From Acidobacteriota bacterium (GTDB lineage: Bacteria > Acidobacteriota > Polarisedimenticolia > Gp22-AA2), in the NCBI GenBank assembly GCA_016202915.1, contig JACQNT010000208.1:1-5739 (forward strand): a stretch of DNA of 5,739 bases. Direction: 5' to 3'. This document shows positions 1-5,739 of the stretch, piece by piece. Under the pieces are notes generated by a model. The model was not told the origin of the DNA. It worked only from the letters and a program-made list of their open reading frames with translations, and did no database searches. Positions within the stretch are counted from its first letter, which is position 1, and each line of letters starts with the position of its first letter. A program made the position numbers and the translations under genes.

Positions 1-182
1 GCGAACGAGGCCTGCCATTCACCCGGCGTGAACGGGAGGTTTTCGGACGCGCCGAGCACGGGCGCGTTGGTCCTGACGAGGACTCAGCCCTGCGCCCAGG
101 AGGTCCCGCCCGGCAGAACCGCCGCCGCGGCGGAGCCTGCAAGCAGCGCGAAATACAGCGACCATCGCCCGCGGGTCAGCAT
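1..182 (-). pseudogene. 5' end of an exported protein gene with an in-frame TGA after the signal peptide; runs off the left edge
   Basis: Read on the minus strand from the ATG at 182-180, the frame gives a 32-residue signal peptide: a basic start (MLTRGRW), a hydrophobic core rich in Leu and Ala, and an SWAQG end typical of a signal peptidase I site. The next codon is TGA (86-84). The same frame then continues open to the window edge for 27 codons and reads like mature protein, including VLVRTNAPVLGASENLPF and then TPGEWQASF. A signal peptide followed in the same frame by protein-like sequence suggests one gene hit by a nonsense change, or a sequencing error. In-frame TTG codons 12 and 18 bases upstream of the ATG are alternative starts, and no well-spaced ribosome site was found. 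The LPFTPGEW-type sequence just after the signal peptide recalls outer-membrane or transporter-like proteins of soil bacteria, but this is a weak impression. The family is not identified because most of the gene lies outside the window. Confidence 0.5.
47..67 (-). repeat. Perfect inverted repeat (7-bp arms, 7-base loop)
   Basis: Arms ACGCGCC (47-53) and GGCGCGT (61-67) are exact reverse complements around a seven-base loop, so minus-strand RNA could form a GC-rich hairpin. It begins 17 bases after the TGA at 86-84. There is no U-run, so it is not a rho-independent terminator. In DNA this rich in GC such a hairpin may be chance. Confidence 0.4.
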
Positions 183-491
183 GCTCCGCCGCAACAGCAA
201 GAGGCGGGCCAGACCGGGGCGCCCGTGTCAGGCGCTCGATCTCTTTCGGGAAGTCCCTGCCGTGCTGCGAGTTAGGCAGGGCGTTCCGCGTTCGGGATCA
301 GGAGCGATCGCGCGGGAGGGGCCAGGGATGCATCGTTTGTATGCGCCAGGCGGCCCGTTTGCTTAGCCTCTATGCTCCGGACCGCGGCTGGCTCGCGTCC
401 GCGCCGACCCATTCGCCGGACCCGACCCAAGCTGCGGCGACGAGGCCCGGCCCCTCTCCCCGCCCTCCGCGGACGACGTGCGTCGAGGATG

Positions 492-497
492 TACAAT
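492..497 (+). promoter_or_regulatory. Possible -10 box (TACAAT) of the amidohydrolase gene
   Basis: TACAAT differs from the sigma-70 consensus TATAAT at one position and is the best such match close upstream of the gene in otherwise very GC-rich sequence. It would place the transcript start near 504-506 and leave an untranslated leader of about 33 bases. No good -35 hexamer lies 16-18 bases upstream, so this is tentative. Confidence 0.3.
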
Positions 498-528
498 CGG
501 CCGGAATCGCGGTGGCCTGCGTGTCGAG

Positions 529-533
529 AGGAG
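529..533 (+). promoter_or_regulatory. Ribosome binding site AGGAG that fixes the start at 538
   Basis: AGGAG sits four bases before the ATG at 538, within a purine-rich GAGAGGAG stretch (526-533). It supports 538 as the start rather than the in-frame GTG at 478. Translation from 478 would add 20 Arg/Gly-rich residues ahead of a good signal peptide. Confidence 0.75.
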
Positions 534-537
534 CCCG

Positions 538-1947
538 ATGACCCCCATTCGCCCGGTCTGTCTTCCGCCCGTGATCGCCGGAGTGCTCGGCGCGGCCCTG
601 GCCGCGGCATCGCCGCACCCGGCACCGGCGGCGCCGCCGGCCCCGGAGGGCCTGATCGCCGTGCGCGCCGCCCAAGTCATCGATGGCCGCGGCGGCCCGC
701 CGCTGCGCCCCGGCGTGGTCCTCGTCCGCGGCGAGCGCATCGAGGCGGTGGGGGCCGACCTGCGCGTCCCGGAGGGGGCACGCCTGATCGATCTGGGCGG
801 CGCCACCGTCCTCCCCGGTCTCATCGATCTCCACACCCACCTGATCGACGAGGCGGGCGTCCACTGGGAGAACATCCTCCTCAGGACGACGCCGGGGCAG
901 GCGGCCATCTTCGGGACGAAGAACGCGCGGGACACGCTCCTGGCCGGCTTCACCACCTGCCGCGACATGGGCCCCACCTGGCCGTTCACCGACGTCGATC
1001 TCCGCTACGCCATCGACAAGGGGGCGGTGCCGGGTCCGCGCCTCATGGTGGCCGGGAATTACGTCTCCTCCACCGGGGGCGCGGGCGACGCGCGGCAGTT
1101 CTCGATCTACGTGGACGTGCCGGTGGTCCAGAACCTGGCGGACGGCGTGGACGCCGTGCGGCACGCCGTCCGGATGAACTTCAAGCATGGCGCCGACTTC
1201 ATCAAGATCCTGGCCACCGGTGCGGTCCTGTCGAAGGGGATCCAGCCGGCCGCCCAGCAGTACTCCGACGAGGAGCTGAGGGTGGCCGTCGAGGAGGCCT
1301 CCCGCTGGGGGCGCTTCGTGGCCGCCCACGCGCACGGCACGCAGGGGATCAAGGCCGCCATCCGCGCCGGCGTCCGCACCATCGACCACGGATCGATGCT
1401 GGACGACGAGGCCATCAGGCTGCTGAAGGCGCGGTCGCCCGGGCCGGCGGCGGAGGGCGCCGTCCGCGGCGCCTCGAAGGCCCCGGGCGACCCGGCCGCC
1501 TCAATCACCTACTACGTGCCGACGCTCTACGTCACCGAGGCGATCCTGCAGGAGGGGAAGGCGCTGAATGTTCCGGAGTCCGAGATCCAGCGATCGCGCG
1601 CGATCGCGTCCTTCAAGATCGCCAGCTTCCGCAAGGCGCTCCGCGCCGGCCTCCCGATCCCCTTCGGGACCGACGCCGGCGTCTTCCCCCACGGGCGGAA
1701 CGCCCGGGAGTTCGCCATCCGGGTGCGCGAAGGGGAGAGCCCGATGCTGGCGATCGCGTCGGCGACGCGCCTCTCGGCCGAGGTGATCGGCTGGTCCGAC
1801 CGCGTCGGCACGCTGGAGCCGGGGAAATACGCCGACCTCGTCGCCGTCTCCGCCGACCCTCTCCGGGACATCACCGAGCTCGAGCGCGTGAAGTGGGTGA
1901 TGAAGGGCGGCATCATCTACCGCGACGAGCTGCGGGGAGGGAGCTGA
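538..1947 (+). CDS. Exported metal-dependent amidohydrolase (imidazolonepropionase/prolidase-like)
   Basis: This gene encodes 469 residues of the amidohydrolase superfamily, in the group of imidazolonepropionase-related enzymes that includes Xaa-Pro and Xaa-Arg dipeptidases. Residues 1 to about 31 form a signal peptide (Arg5, then a hydrophobic core through VIAGVLGAALAAA), so the mature enzyme is probably periplasmic or secreted. A small beta-sandwich region (about 40-90, with VIDGRGGPPL and the VLVRGERIEAVG strand) precedes the TIM barrel. The metal ligands are all visible: H99 and H101 (LHTHL), K223 (FIKILATGA, the position of the carboxylated lysine in binuclear members), H264/H266 (AAHAHG), H284 (IDHGS) and D379 (GTDAG). 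The C-terminus returns to the sandwich with LEPGKYADLVAV. Residues about 298-322 form a Pro/Ala/Gly-rich insertion just before YVPTLYV. By family knowledge it hydrolyses an amide bond, possibly in a dipeptide; the exact substrate cannot be read from sequence. It is probably transcribed alone from the 183-537 region and ends seven bases from the convergent gene. Confidence 0.93.
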   Translation: MTPIRPVCLPPVIAGVLGAALAAASPHPAPAAPPAPEGLIAVRAAQVIDGRGGPPLRPGVVLVRGERIEAVGADLRVPEGARLIDLGGATVLPGLIDLHTHLIDEAGVHWENILLRTTPGQAAIFGTKNARDTLLAGFTTCRDMGPTWPFTDVDLRYAIDKGAVPGPRLMVAGNYVSSTGGAGDARQFSIYVDVPVVQNLADGVDAVRHAVRMNFKHGADFIKILATGAVLSKGIQPAAQQYSDEELRVAVEEASRWGRFVAAHAHGTQGIKAAIRAGVRTIDHGSMLDDEAIRLLKARSPGPAAEGAVRGASKAPGDPAASITYYVPTLYVTEAILQEGKALNVPESEIQRSRAIASFKIASFRKALRAGLPIPFGTDAGVFPHGRNAREFAIRVREGESPMLAIASATRLSAEVIGWSDRVGTLEPGKYADLVAVSADPLRDITELERVKWVMKGGIIYRDELRGGS

Positions 1948-1954
1948 GGCGGCG

Positions 1955-4837
1955 CTACTTCGCGTTCGGCGCCGGCCGCACGGTCACCTTCCCCTCGGCC
2001 TTCTCCTTCTCCCTCGTGATCGTGACCCGGTACTCCCCCGCCGGGACGAACTGGGTCTGCCCGAGCTCCTCGTCCACGTCCGGGATGCGATGCTTCTTGT
2101 CGGCCTGCAGGTCCCAGACGACCCGGTTCAACCCCGCCCGGCCCGGGCCTTCGAGCTCGCGGATCACGGTGCCGGCGCCGTCGGCGATGGCGACGCTGAC
2201 CGCATCTCCGGTGTCCTCCCGAACCCAGTAGTTGATGTACGCCCCCAGCGGCGGGTTCTTGGCGCGGAAGATCGCGTGCCCGCTGCCGTAGGAGCGGCCG
2301 GTGTAGAACCGGGGCGTGGCCGGCAGGATGTCGAGCAGGGCCAGCGGCCGGTTGCGGGTCTCCTGCGACAGCCGGGCGAACATCGAGGCGTCGTCCAGGA
2401 CGTAGATGCTGCGGCCGTGCGTGCCGGCGACCAGGTCGCGCTCGCGCGGATGCTGGACGATGTCGTCCACCGGCGCGGGCGGGAGCGTCTTGCCGTTCAT
2501 CCTGACCCAGCGGCGGCCGCGGTCGAGCGTCACGTAGATCCCGAACTCCGTGCCGGCGTAGAGCACCCGGGGACTGCCGAGGTCCTCCAGGACCACCTCC
2601 ACGGGCTCGCCGTCCGGCAGGTCGCCGGTGATGTTGGTCCAGGTGCGCCCGGCGTCCTCCGTCATCAGGACGATCGGCCTGAAGACGTCGCTGCGGTGGC
2701 CGTCCACCGCCACATAGGCGGTCTTCGGTGCGTGCCGCGAGGCGGCGATGCGCGACACGTAGAGGCCGCCGGCCTCCTTCGGCGTGACCTCCGTCCAGCT
2801 CTTCCCCTCGTCCAGGGTGACGTGGATGCGGCCGTCGTCCGTGCCGGCCCACAGCAGCCCCTTCTGCAGGGGCGATTCGGCGAGCGACACCACCGTGCCG
2901 TAGGTCTCGGCGTCCGACCCGACGGTGGCGGTCTTGCCGGCCTCGTTGCGGGACAGGTCGCCGCTGATCGCGAACCAGAGGTCGCCGCGCTCGGCCAGCT
3001 TGAACACCTTGTTGCCGGCATGGTAGAGGACGGTCGGGTCGTGCGCCGAGATCAAAAACGGCGCGTTCCAGTTGAAGCGGATCCGCTCCTGCCCTTCGCG
3101 CGGCGACGCCATGAGCAGCCTCTTCACGTTGCTGTCCAGGCGGATGCGCGCCAGCGCGCCTCCCTGGGCCGTGGCGTAGACGAGGTCCGGGTCGGCCGGA
3201 TCGAAGGCGACGGTGAACCCGTCGCCGCCGAAGATCATCCTCCAGTCGGAGTTCAGGATGCCGTCCTTGCTCTCGTCATCCGTCTGGAAGAGCGTCTCGG
3301 AGGGGCCGATCCACGATCCGTTGTCCTGCAGCCCGCCGCCGATCCGGTACGGGTCGAGCCCGTCCACGGCGATCCGGTAGAACTGGCCGGCGGCGACGTT
3401 GTCCAGGAAGCGCCAGGTCGCCGCGCGGTCGTGGGAGACGTACACCCCGCCGTCGTTGCCGACCAGGATCTGCTTCGGGTCGAGCGGGTTGACGACGATG
3501 GCGTGGAAATCGACGTGGACGTTCTCGCTTCCCGAGCGGCGGAACGTCCTGCCGCCGTCGTCCGAGATCGCCAGGTCCCATCCCGGCAGGTAAACACGCT
3601 TGTCGTCCTCAGGATCGACCGCCACGCGGGAGAAATAGAACGGCCGGAAGTTCAGGTTGCTGAGACGGGTCCAGGTCTCGCCGCGGTCCTCCGTGCGGAA
3701 CAGGCCGCCGCTGGGGGAACGGTCCTCGAACGGTTGTCGGCCGGTCCCGCCGAAATCGCTCTCCACCACGGCGTACAGGATCCGCGTGTCTTTGGGATAG
3801 ACAGCCAGGCCGATCCGTCCCGTCCGCGGCGGCAGCCCCTGTGTCAGTTTCTTCCAGGTGGCGCCGGCGTCGTCGGAGCGGAAGATCCCGCCGCTCTCGC
3901 TGTTCCCCGTGAACGACCACGGCGTCCGCCGGCGCGCGTAAAGGGCGGCGTAGACCGTGTCGGGGGTCTTTGGATCAATTAGGACGTCCGAGGCGCCCGT
4001 CCTGTCGTCCACCTTCAGGACGTGCTTCCAGGTCCTGCCGCCGTCCGAGGTCTTGTAGACGCCCCGCTCCGGGTTCGCCCCCCACAGGTGGCCGAGCGCC
4101 GCCACGTAGCAGACGTCGGGGTTGCGCGGAGCGACCGCCAGGCGCGCGATGTCGTGCGTCTCGGTCAGGCCGAGGTGCTCGAAGGTCCCGCCCGCGTCGG
4201 TCGATCGGTACACGCCGCCGCCCCAGGACGATGAGTTGCGGCCGTTCCCCTCGCCGGTCCCGACCCAGACGATCTTCCCCTTGCCGCGATCTTCCTTCTT
4301 CGCATCGGCCTCCTGCTTGGCGGCGGCTTCCTGGCCGCCTTCCGCGCCCTCCTGCGCTCCTGCCGCCCGTTCCTTCTCTTTTTCCTCCGCCCAGCCGGGC
4401 CAGTCGGGCGGCGCGTCGGCGACGGCGAGGGCGCCGATCGACAGCACCGGATACTTGTCGAACACCGGCTTGAAGGTGACGCCGAGATTGTCGGTCTTGA
4501 AGACGCCCCCGGTGCCGTAGCCGACGTAAAACGAGGTGAGGCTGCCGGGGACGAGGGCGATGGCTGAGACCCGGCCGCCCATGTTGGCCGGCCCCACGCT
4601 CCGCCACGCCAGACCCTTCAGGTCGTCGGCGGTGAACCCGCGGTCGGCGGCGGGCGCCCTCGCGGCCGCCGCGGCCCGGGCGCCCGCGGCGGCGCTCTTC
4701 CTGGCCAGGCGGGGCTTCGGCGCGGCGCCCTGCGCCGCGGGCAGCGACGCCGCGGCAACGGCGATCGCTGCGAGGACGAGGGTCGTGATGCGGTTGCGGA
4801 CGAGCGGGAACGAGCGGCGGCGGTGCGTCGATGGCAT
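1955..4837 (-). CDS. Secreted Asp-box (BNR) repeat beta-propeller protein, sortilin/VPS10-like
   Basis: This 960-residue protein starts with a signal peptide (RRR near the N-terminus, then TTLVLAAIAVAAASLPAAQGA, spelled here as TTLVLAAIAVAAA plus SLPAAQGA) and an Ala/Arg-rich linker to about residue 66. The body is built of propeller blades marked by Asp-box motifs (S/T-x-D-x-G-x-T-W/F) at residues 115, 212, 263, 321, 382, 425, 468, 674, 726 and 770. Family hallmarks include WVGTGEGNGRNSSSWG (191-206), HVDFHAI (441-447), GNDGGV (460-465) and GGLQDNGSWIGPS (501-513). The C-terminal 130 residues look like an Ig/FlgD-like domain: NPPLGAYINYW, then GLNRVVWDL, then PAGEYRVTI. A Glu/Lys/Ala-rich insertion occupies about 146-188. 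Such proteins are often annotated as glycosyl hydrolases, but Asp-boxes are structural and no catalytic set is evident, so binding or scaffolding outside the cell is as likely. The ATG at 4837 follows GGAGG at four bases. The gene lies 34 bases downstream of the BcrD-like gene, probably in one operon. Confidence 0.93.
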   Translation of the reverse strand: MPSTHRRRSFPLVRNRITTLVLAAIAVAAASLPAAQGAAPKPRLARKSAAAGARAAAAARAPAADRGFTADDLKGLAWRSVGPANMGGRVSAIALVPGSLTSFYVGYGTGGVFKTDNLGVTFKPVFDKYPVLSIGALAVADAPPDWPGWAEEKEKERAAGAQEGAEGGQEAAAKQEADAKKEDRGKGKIVWVGTGEGNGRNSSSWGGGVYRSTDAGGTFEHLGLTETHDIARLAVAPRNPDVCYVAALGHLWGANPERGVYKTSDGGRTWKHVLKVDDRTGASDVLIDPKTPDTVYAALYARRRTPWSFTGNSESGGIFRSDDAGATWKKLTQGLPPRTGRIGLAVYPKDTRILYAVVESDFGGTGRQPFEDRSPSGGLFRTEDRGETWTRLSNLNFRPFYFSRVAVDPEDDKRVYLPGWDLAISDDGGRTFRRSGSENVHVDFHAIVVNPLDPKQILVGNDGGVYVSHDRAATWRFLDNVAAGQFYRIAVDGLDPYRIGGGLQDNGSWIGPSETLFQTDDESKDGILNSDWRMIFGGDGFTVAFDPADPDLVYATAQGGALARIRLDSNVKRLLMASPREGQERIRFNWNAPFLISAHDPTVLYHAGNKVFKLAERGDLWFAISGDLSRNEAGKTATVGSDAETYGTVVSLAESPLQKGLLWAGTDDGRIHVTLDEGKSWTEVTPKEAGGLYVSRIAASRHAPKTAYVAVDGHRSDVFRPIVLMTEDAGRTWTNITGDLPDGEPVEVVLEDLGSPRVLYAGTEFGIYVTLDRGRRWVRMNGKTLPPAPVDDIVQHPRERDLVAGTHGRSIYVLDDASMFARLSQETRNRPLALLDILPATPRFYTGRSYGSGHAIFRAKNPPLGAYINYWVREDTGDAVSVAIADGAGTVIRELEGPGRAGLNRVVWDLQADKKHRIPDVDEELGQTQFVPAGEYRVTITREKEKAEGKVTVRPAPNAK

Positions 4838-4841
4838 GGGC

Positions 4842-4846
4842 CCTCC
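4842..4846 (-). promoter_or_regulatory. Ribosome binding site GGAGG for the Asp-box protein
   Basis: On the minus strand GGAGG (inside CGGAGGGCCC) lies four bases before the ATG at 4837. It falls within the 34-base gap after the BcrD-like gene, which has no room for a terminator plus a promoter, so co-transcription is likely. Confidence 0.75.
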
Positions 4847-4871
4847 GATTGCCGGCGATGGGGAGGGGATT

Positions 4872-5739
4872 CTACCCTGAAGTCCCGTCGCGGAGGTCCC
4901 CGGCTGGGGCGCGGGCCGCGAGCCGGCGCTCGCGGTAGGCGCCCCAGAGCGCGGCGCCCAGGGCCCCTGCGTAGACGGACCGCTCCGGCGCGGTCAACTC
5001 GATCGGCACGCCCTGCCGCGCCGCCTCCTCCCGGAGGCAGGCGAGCAGCCCCGCGTCGGCCGCGAGGCCGCCGGTGATCGCCACGACGCCGCGGGCCCCG
5101 GCGGCGGCGAGGAGCTTCACGAACCGGCCCGCCATCGATTGGTGAATCCCCTTGAGGATGTCGCGGATGTCGATCCCCCGCGACACCATGTTGATCACGT
5201 CGGTCTCGGCGAGGACCGCGCAGATGCTGCTCACCGTCTCGGGCCTGCGTCCTTCGAGAGACAGCGGGCCGATCTCCTCCAGGGCGACGCCGAGGTAACG
5301 GGCGATGTTCTCCAGGAACTGCCCCGACCCGGAGGCGCACTGGCTGGTCATCCTGTAGCCGAGGACGCGGGAGCGCTCGTCCATCCTGATGGCTCGAGCG
5401 TGGAGCGCCCCGACGTCGAGGACGGCGCGCGCCTCCGGCGCGAGGTGGAGACCGCCGCGCGCGTGCGTCGTCATCCCGAAGAAGTGGCCGCGGCGGAAAT
5501 CGACCAGGTCCCCCTCGCCGGTCGTGGCGATGTAGGCGAGGTCCTCCCGGAGGCACCCCGCCTCCGCGAGGGCCCCCTCGAAGCTCTCCCTGACGACCTG
5601 ACGCAGGTCGCGCCGCCGTATCCTCTCGGTCCGCGCCGAGAGGACGGCGGGCGTCTCCTCCCCGTGGGCCATCACGACGGTCTTCACGGCGCTGCTCCCG
5701 ACGTCGATCCCCGCCGTCAGCCGCCCGCCGCCTCCGCCC
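4872..5739 (-). CDS. bcrD: BcrD/BadG-type ATPase subunit (benzoyl-CoA reductase / acyl-CoA dehydratase activase family), start beyond window
   Basis: The open frame continues to the right edge with no ATG, GTG or TTG at a sensible start; a GTG at 5687 is internal, because the 17 codons before it encode the ASKHA nucleotide-binding motif TAGIDVGSSA. Visible length is 288 residues, nearly the whole family length, so only a few residues are missing. Numbered from 5738, the motifs are GIDVGSS (10-16), TTGEG (72-76), MTTHARG, DVGALH (108-113), TSQCASGSGQFLENIARYLG, SSICAVLAETD, ITGG (221-224) and YAGALGAALWG (256-266). C134 and C173, 39 residues apart, match the cysteine pair that, as I recall, binds the bridging [4Fe-4S] cluster of HgdC-type activators (C127/C166). 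DVGALH in place of the general-activator DxGGQD, with MTSQCASGSG and INMVSRGI, is what I recall for BcrD/BadG rather than HgdC. The role would be cytoplasmic ATP-driven low-potential electron transfer, with a BcrA-like partner and a BcrBC-like catalytic pair. The substrate cannot be told from this subunit. It precedes the Asp-box gene by 34 bases. Confidence 0.85.
   Translation of the reverse strand, partial: GGGGGRLTAGIDVGSSAVKTVVMAHGEETPAVLSARTERIRRRDLRQVVRESFEGALAEAGCLREDLAYIATTGEGDLVDFRRGHFFGMTTHARGGLHLAPEARAVLDVGALHARAIRMDERSRVLGYRMTSQCASGSGQFLENIARYLGVALEEIGPLSLEGRRPETVSSICAVLAETDVINMVSRGIDIRDILKGIHQSMAGRFVKLLAAAGARGVVAITGGLAADAGLLACLREEAARQGVPIELTAPERSVYAGALGAALWGAYRERRLAARAPAGDLRDGTSG

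Larger units (their letters stand above)
183..537. other. Divergent intergenic region, no gene seen
   Basis: These 355 bases separate the minus-strand broken gene start from the plus-strand amidohydrolase. The reading frames that cross the stretch have no ribosome site and translate to Arg/Pro/Ala-rich sequence typical of chance frames in GC-rich DNA. The segment at about 328-376 is less GC-rich than its surroundings and contains CGTTTG twice, at 334-339 and 356-361 (22 bases apart), plus a short GCAT/ATGC dyad at 330-344. Promoters for both flanking genes are expected here, but no strong paired -35/-10 boxes are visible. No tRNA, riboswitch or rho-independent terminator was recognised. Confidence 0.6.

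Noticed and set aside
28..366. Plus-strand open frame of 112 codons at the left end
   Set aside because: No motif and Arg/Pro-rich composition; the minus-strand signal peptide reading in 84-182 explains the region better.
478..537. Upstream GTG start for the amidohydrolase
   Set aside because: It would put 20 Arg/Gly-rich residues ahead of the signal peptide, and the ATG at 538 has AGGAG at the correct distance.
370..1389. Minus-strand open frame of 339 codons across the amidohydrolase start and upstream region
   Set aside because: It is dominated by Arg, Gly, Asp and His with no motif, and is antisense to the conserved amidohydrolase sequence.
1951..1973. Stem GGCGC/GCGCC as a shared terminator between the convergent genes
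   Set aside because: The stem is only about five pairs, lies inside the coding end of the Asp-box gene, and no T-run follows on either strand.
372..2231. Long plus-strand open frame of 619 codons overlapping the amidohydrolase
   Set aside because: It is rich in Arg, Pro and Gly with no domain, lies in a shifted frame over a clearly recognised enzyme, and has no ribosome site. Long chance frames are normal in DNA this GC-rich.
2090..3982. Long plus-strand open frame of 630 codons antisense to the Asp-box protein
   Set aside because: Its Val/Asp/Arg/Ala-heavy composition reflects the complement of a GC-rich gene. The minus-strand frame carries ten Asp-box motifs and a signal peptide, so this frame is a shadow.
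4650..4715. GC-rich repeat-like stretch near the start of the Asp-box gene
   Set aside because: It is the coding sequence of the Ala/Arg-rich linker after the signal peptide. Repeated GCC/GCG alanine codons explain it, and no regular repeat unit is present.

Overview
The window is very GC-rich throughout, and codon use strongly favours G or C in third positions. It carries two complete genes, one nearly complete gene cut by the right edge, and a broken gene start at the left edge. A secreted Asp-box (BNR) repeat protein of the large sortilin/VPS10-like family beside an exported imidazolonepropionase-like amidohydrolase is a mix common in Acidobacteriota and some other soil or sediment phyla. 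The BcrD-type ATPase suggests an anaerobic or facultative lifestyle. The phylum assignment is inference; no rRNA or other marker is present.

Layout from left to right. Positions 1-182 (minus strand) hold the start of an exported protein whose reading frame is broken by a TGA right after the signal peptide. Positions 183-537 are a non-coding divergent intergenic region with weak promoter-like sequence. Positions 538-1947 (plus) encode an exported metal-dependent amidohydrolase with a full metal-ligand set. Seven bases separate its stop from that of the convergent gene at 1955-4837 (minus), a 960-residue secreted Asp-box beta-propeller protein. Thirty-four bases upstream of that gene ends the next minus-strand gene (4872 to beyond 5739), an ASKHA-fold ATPase closely resembling the BcrD/BadG subunit of ATP-dependent benzoyl-CoA reductase.

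The two right-hand minus-strand genes have the spacing of an operon, although a cytoplasmic radical-enzyme activator and a secreted propeller have no obvious shared role. The amidohydrolase and the propeller protein both carry export signals and could act on peptides or polymers outside the cytoplasm, but nothing in the sequence ties them functionally. The BcrD-like gene is the most informative item: if the DNA beyond position 5739 holds bcrA-, bcrB- and bcrC-like genes, the window is the edge of a dearomatising or related CoA-ester reductase cluster.

No mobile element, CRISPR array, tRNA or rRNA was seen. I found no convincing undescribed system; the main oddities are the in-frame TGA with a hairpin just downstream of it, the lineage-style insertions in both complete proteins, and the genomic company of the BcrD-like gene.
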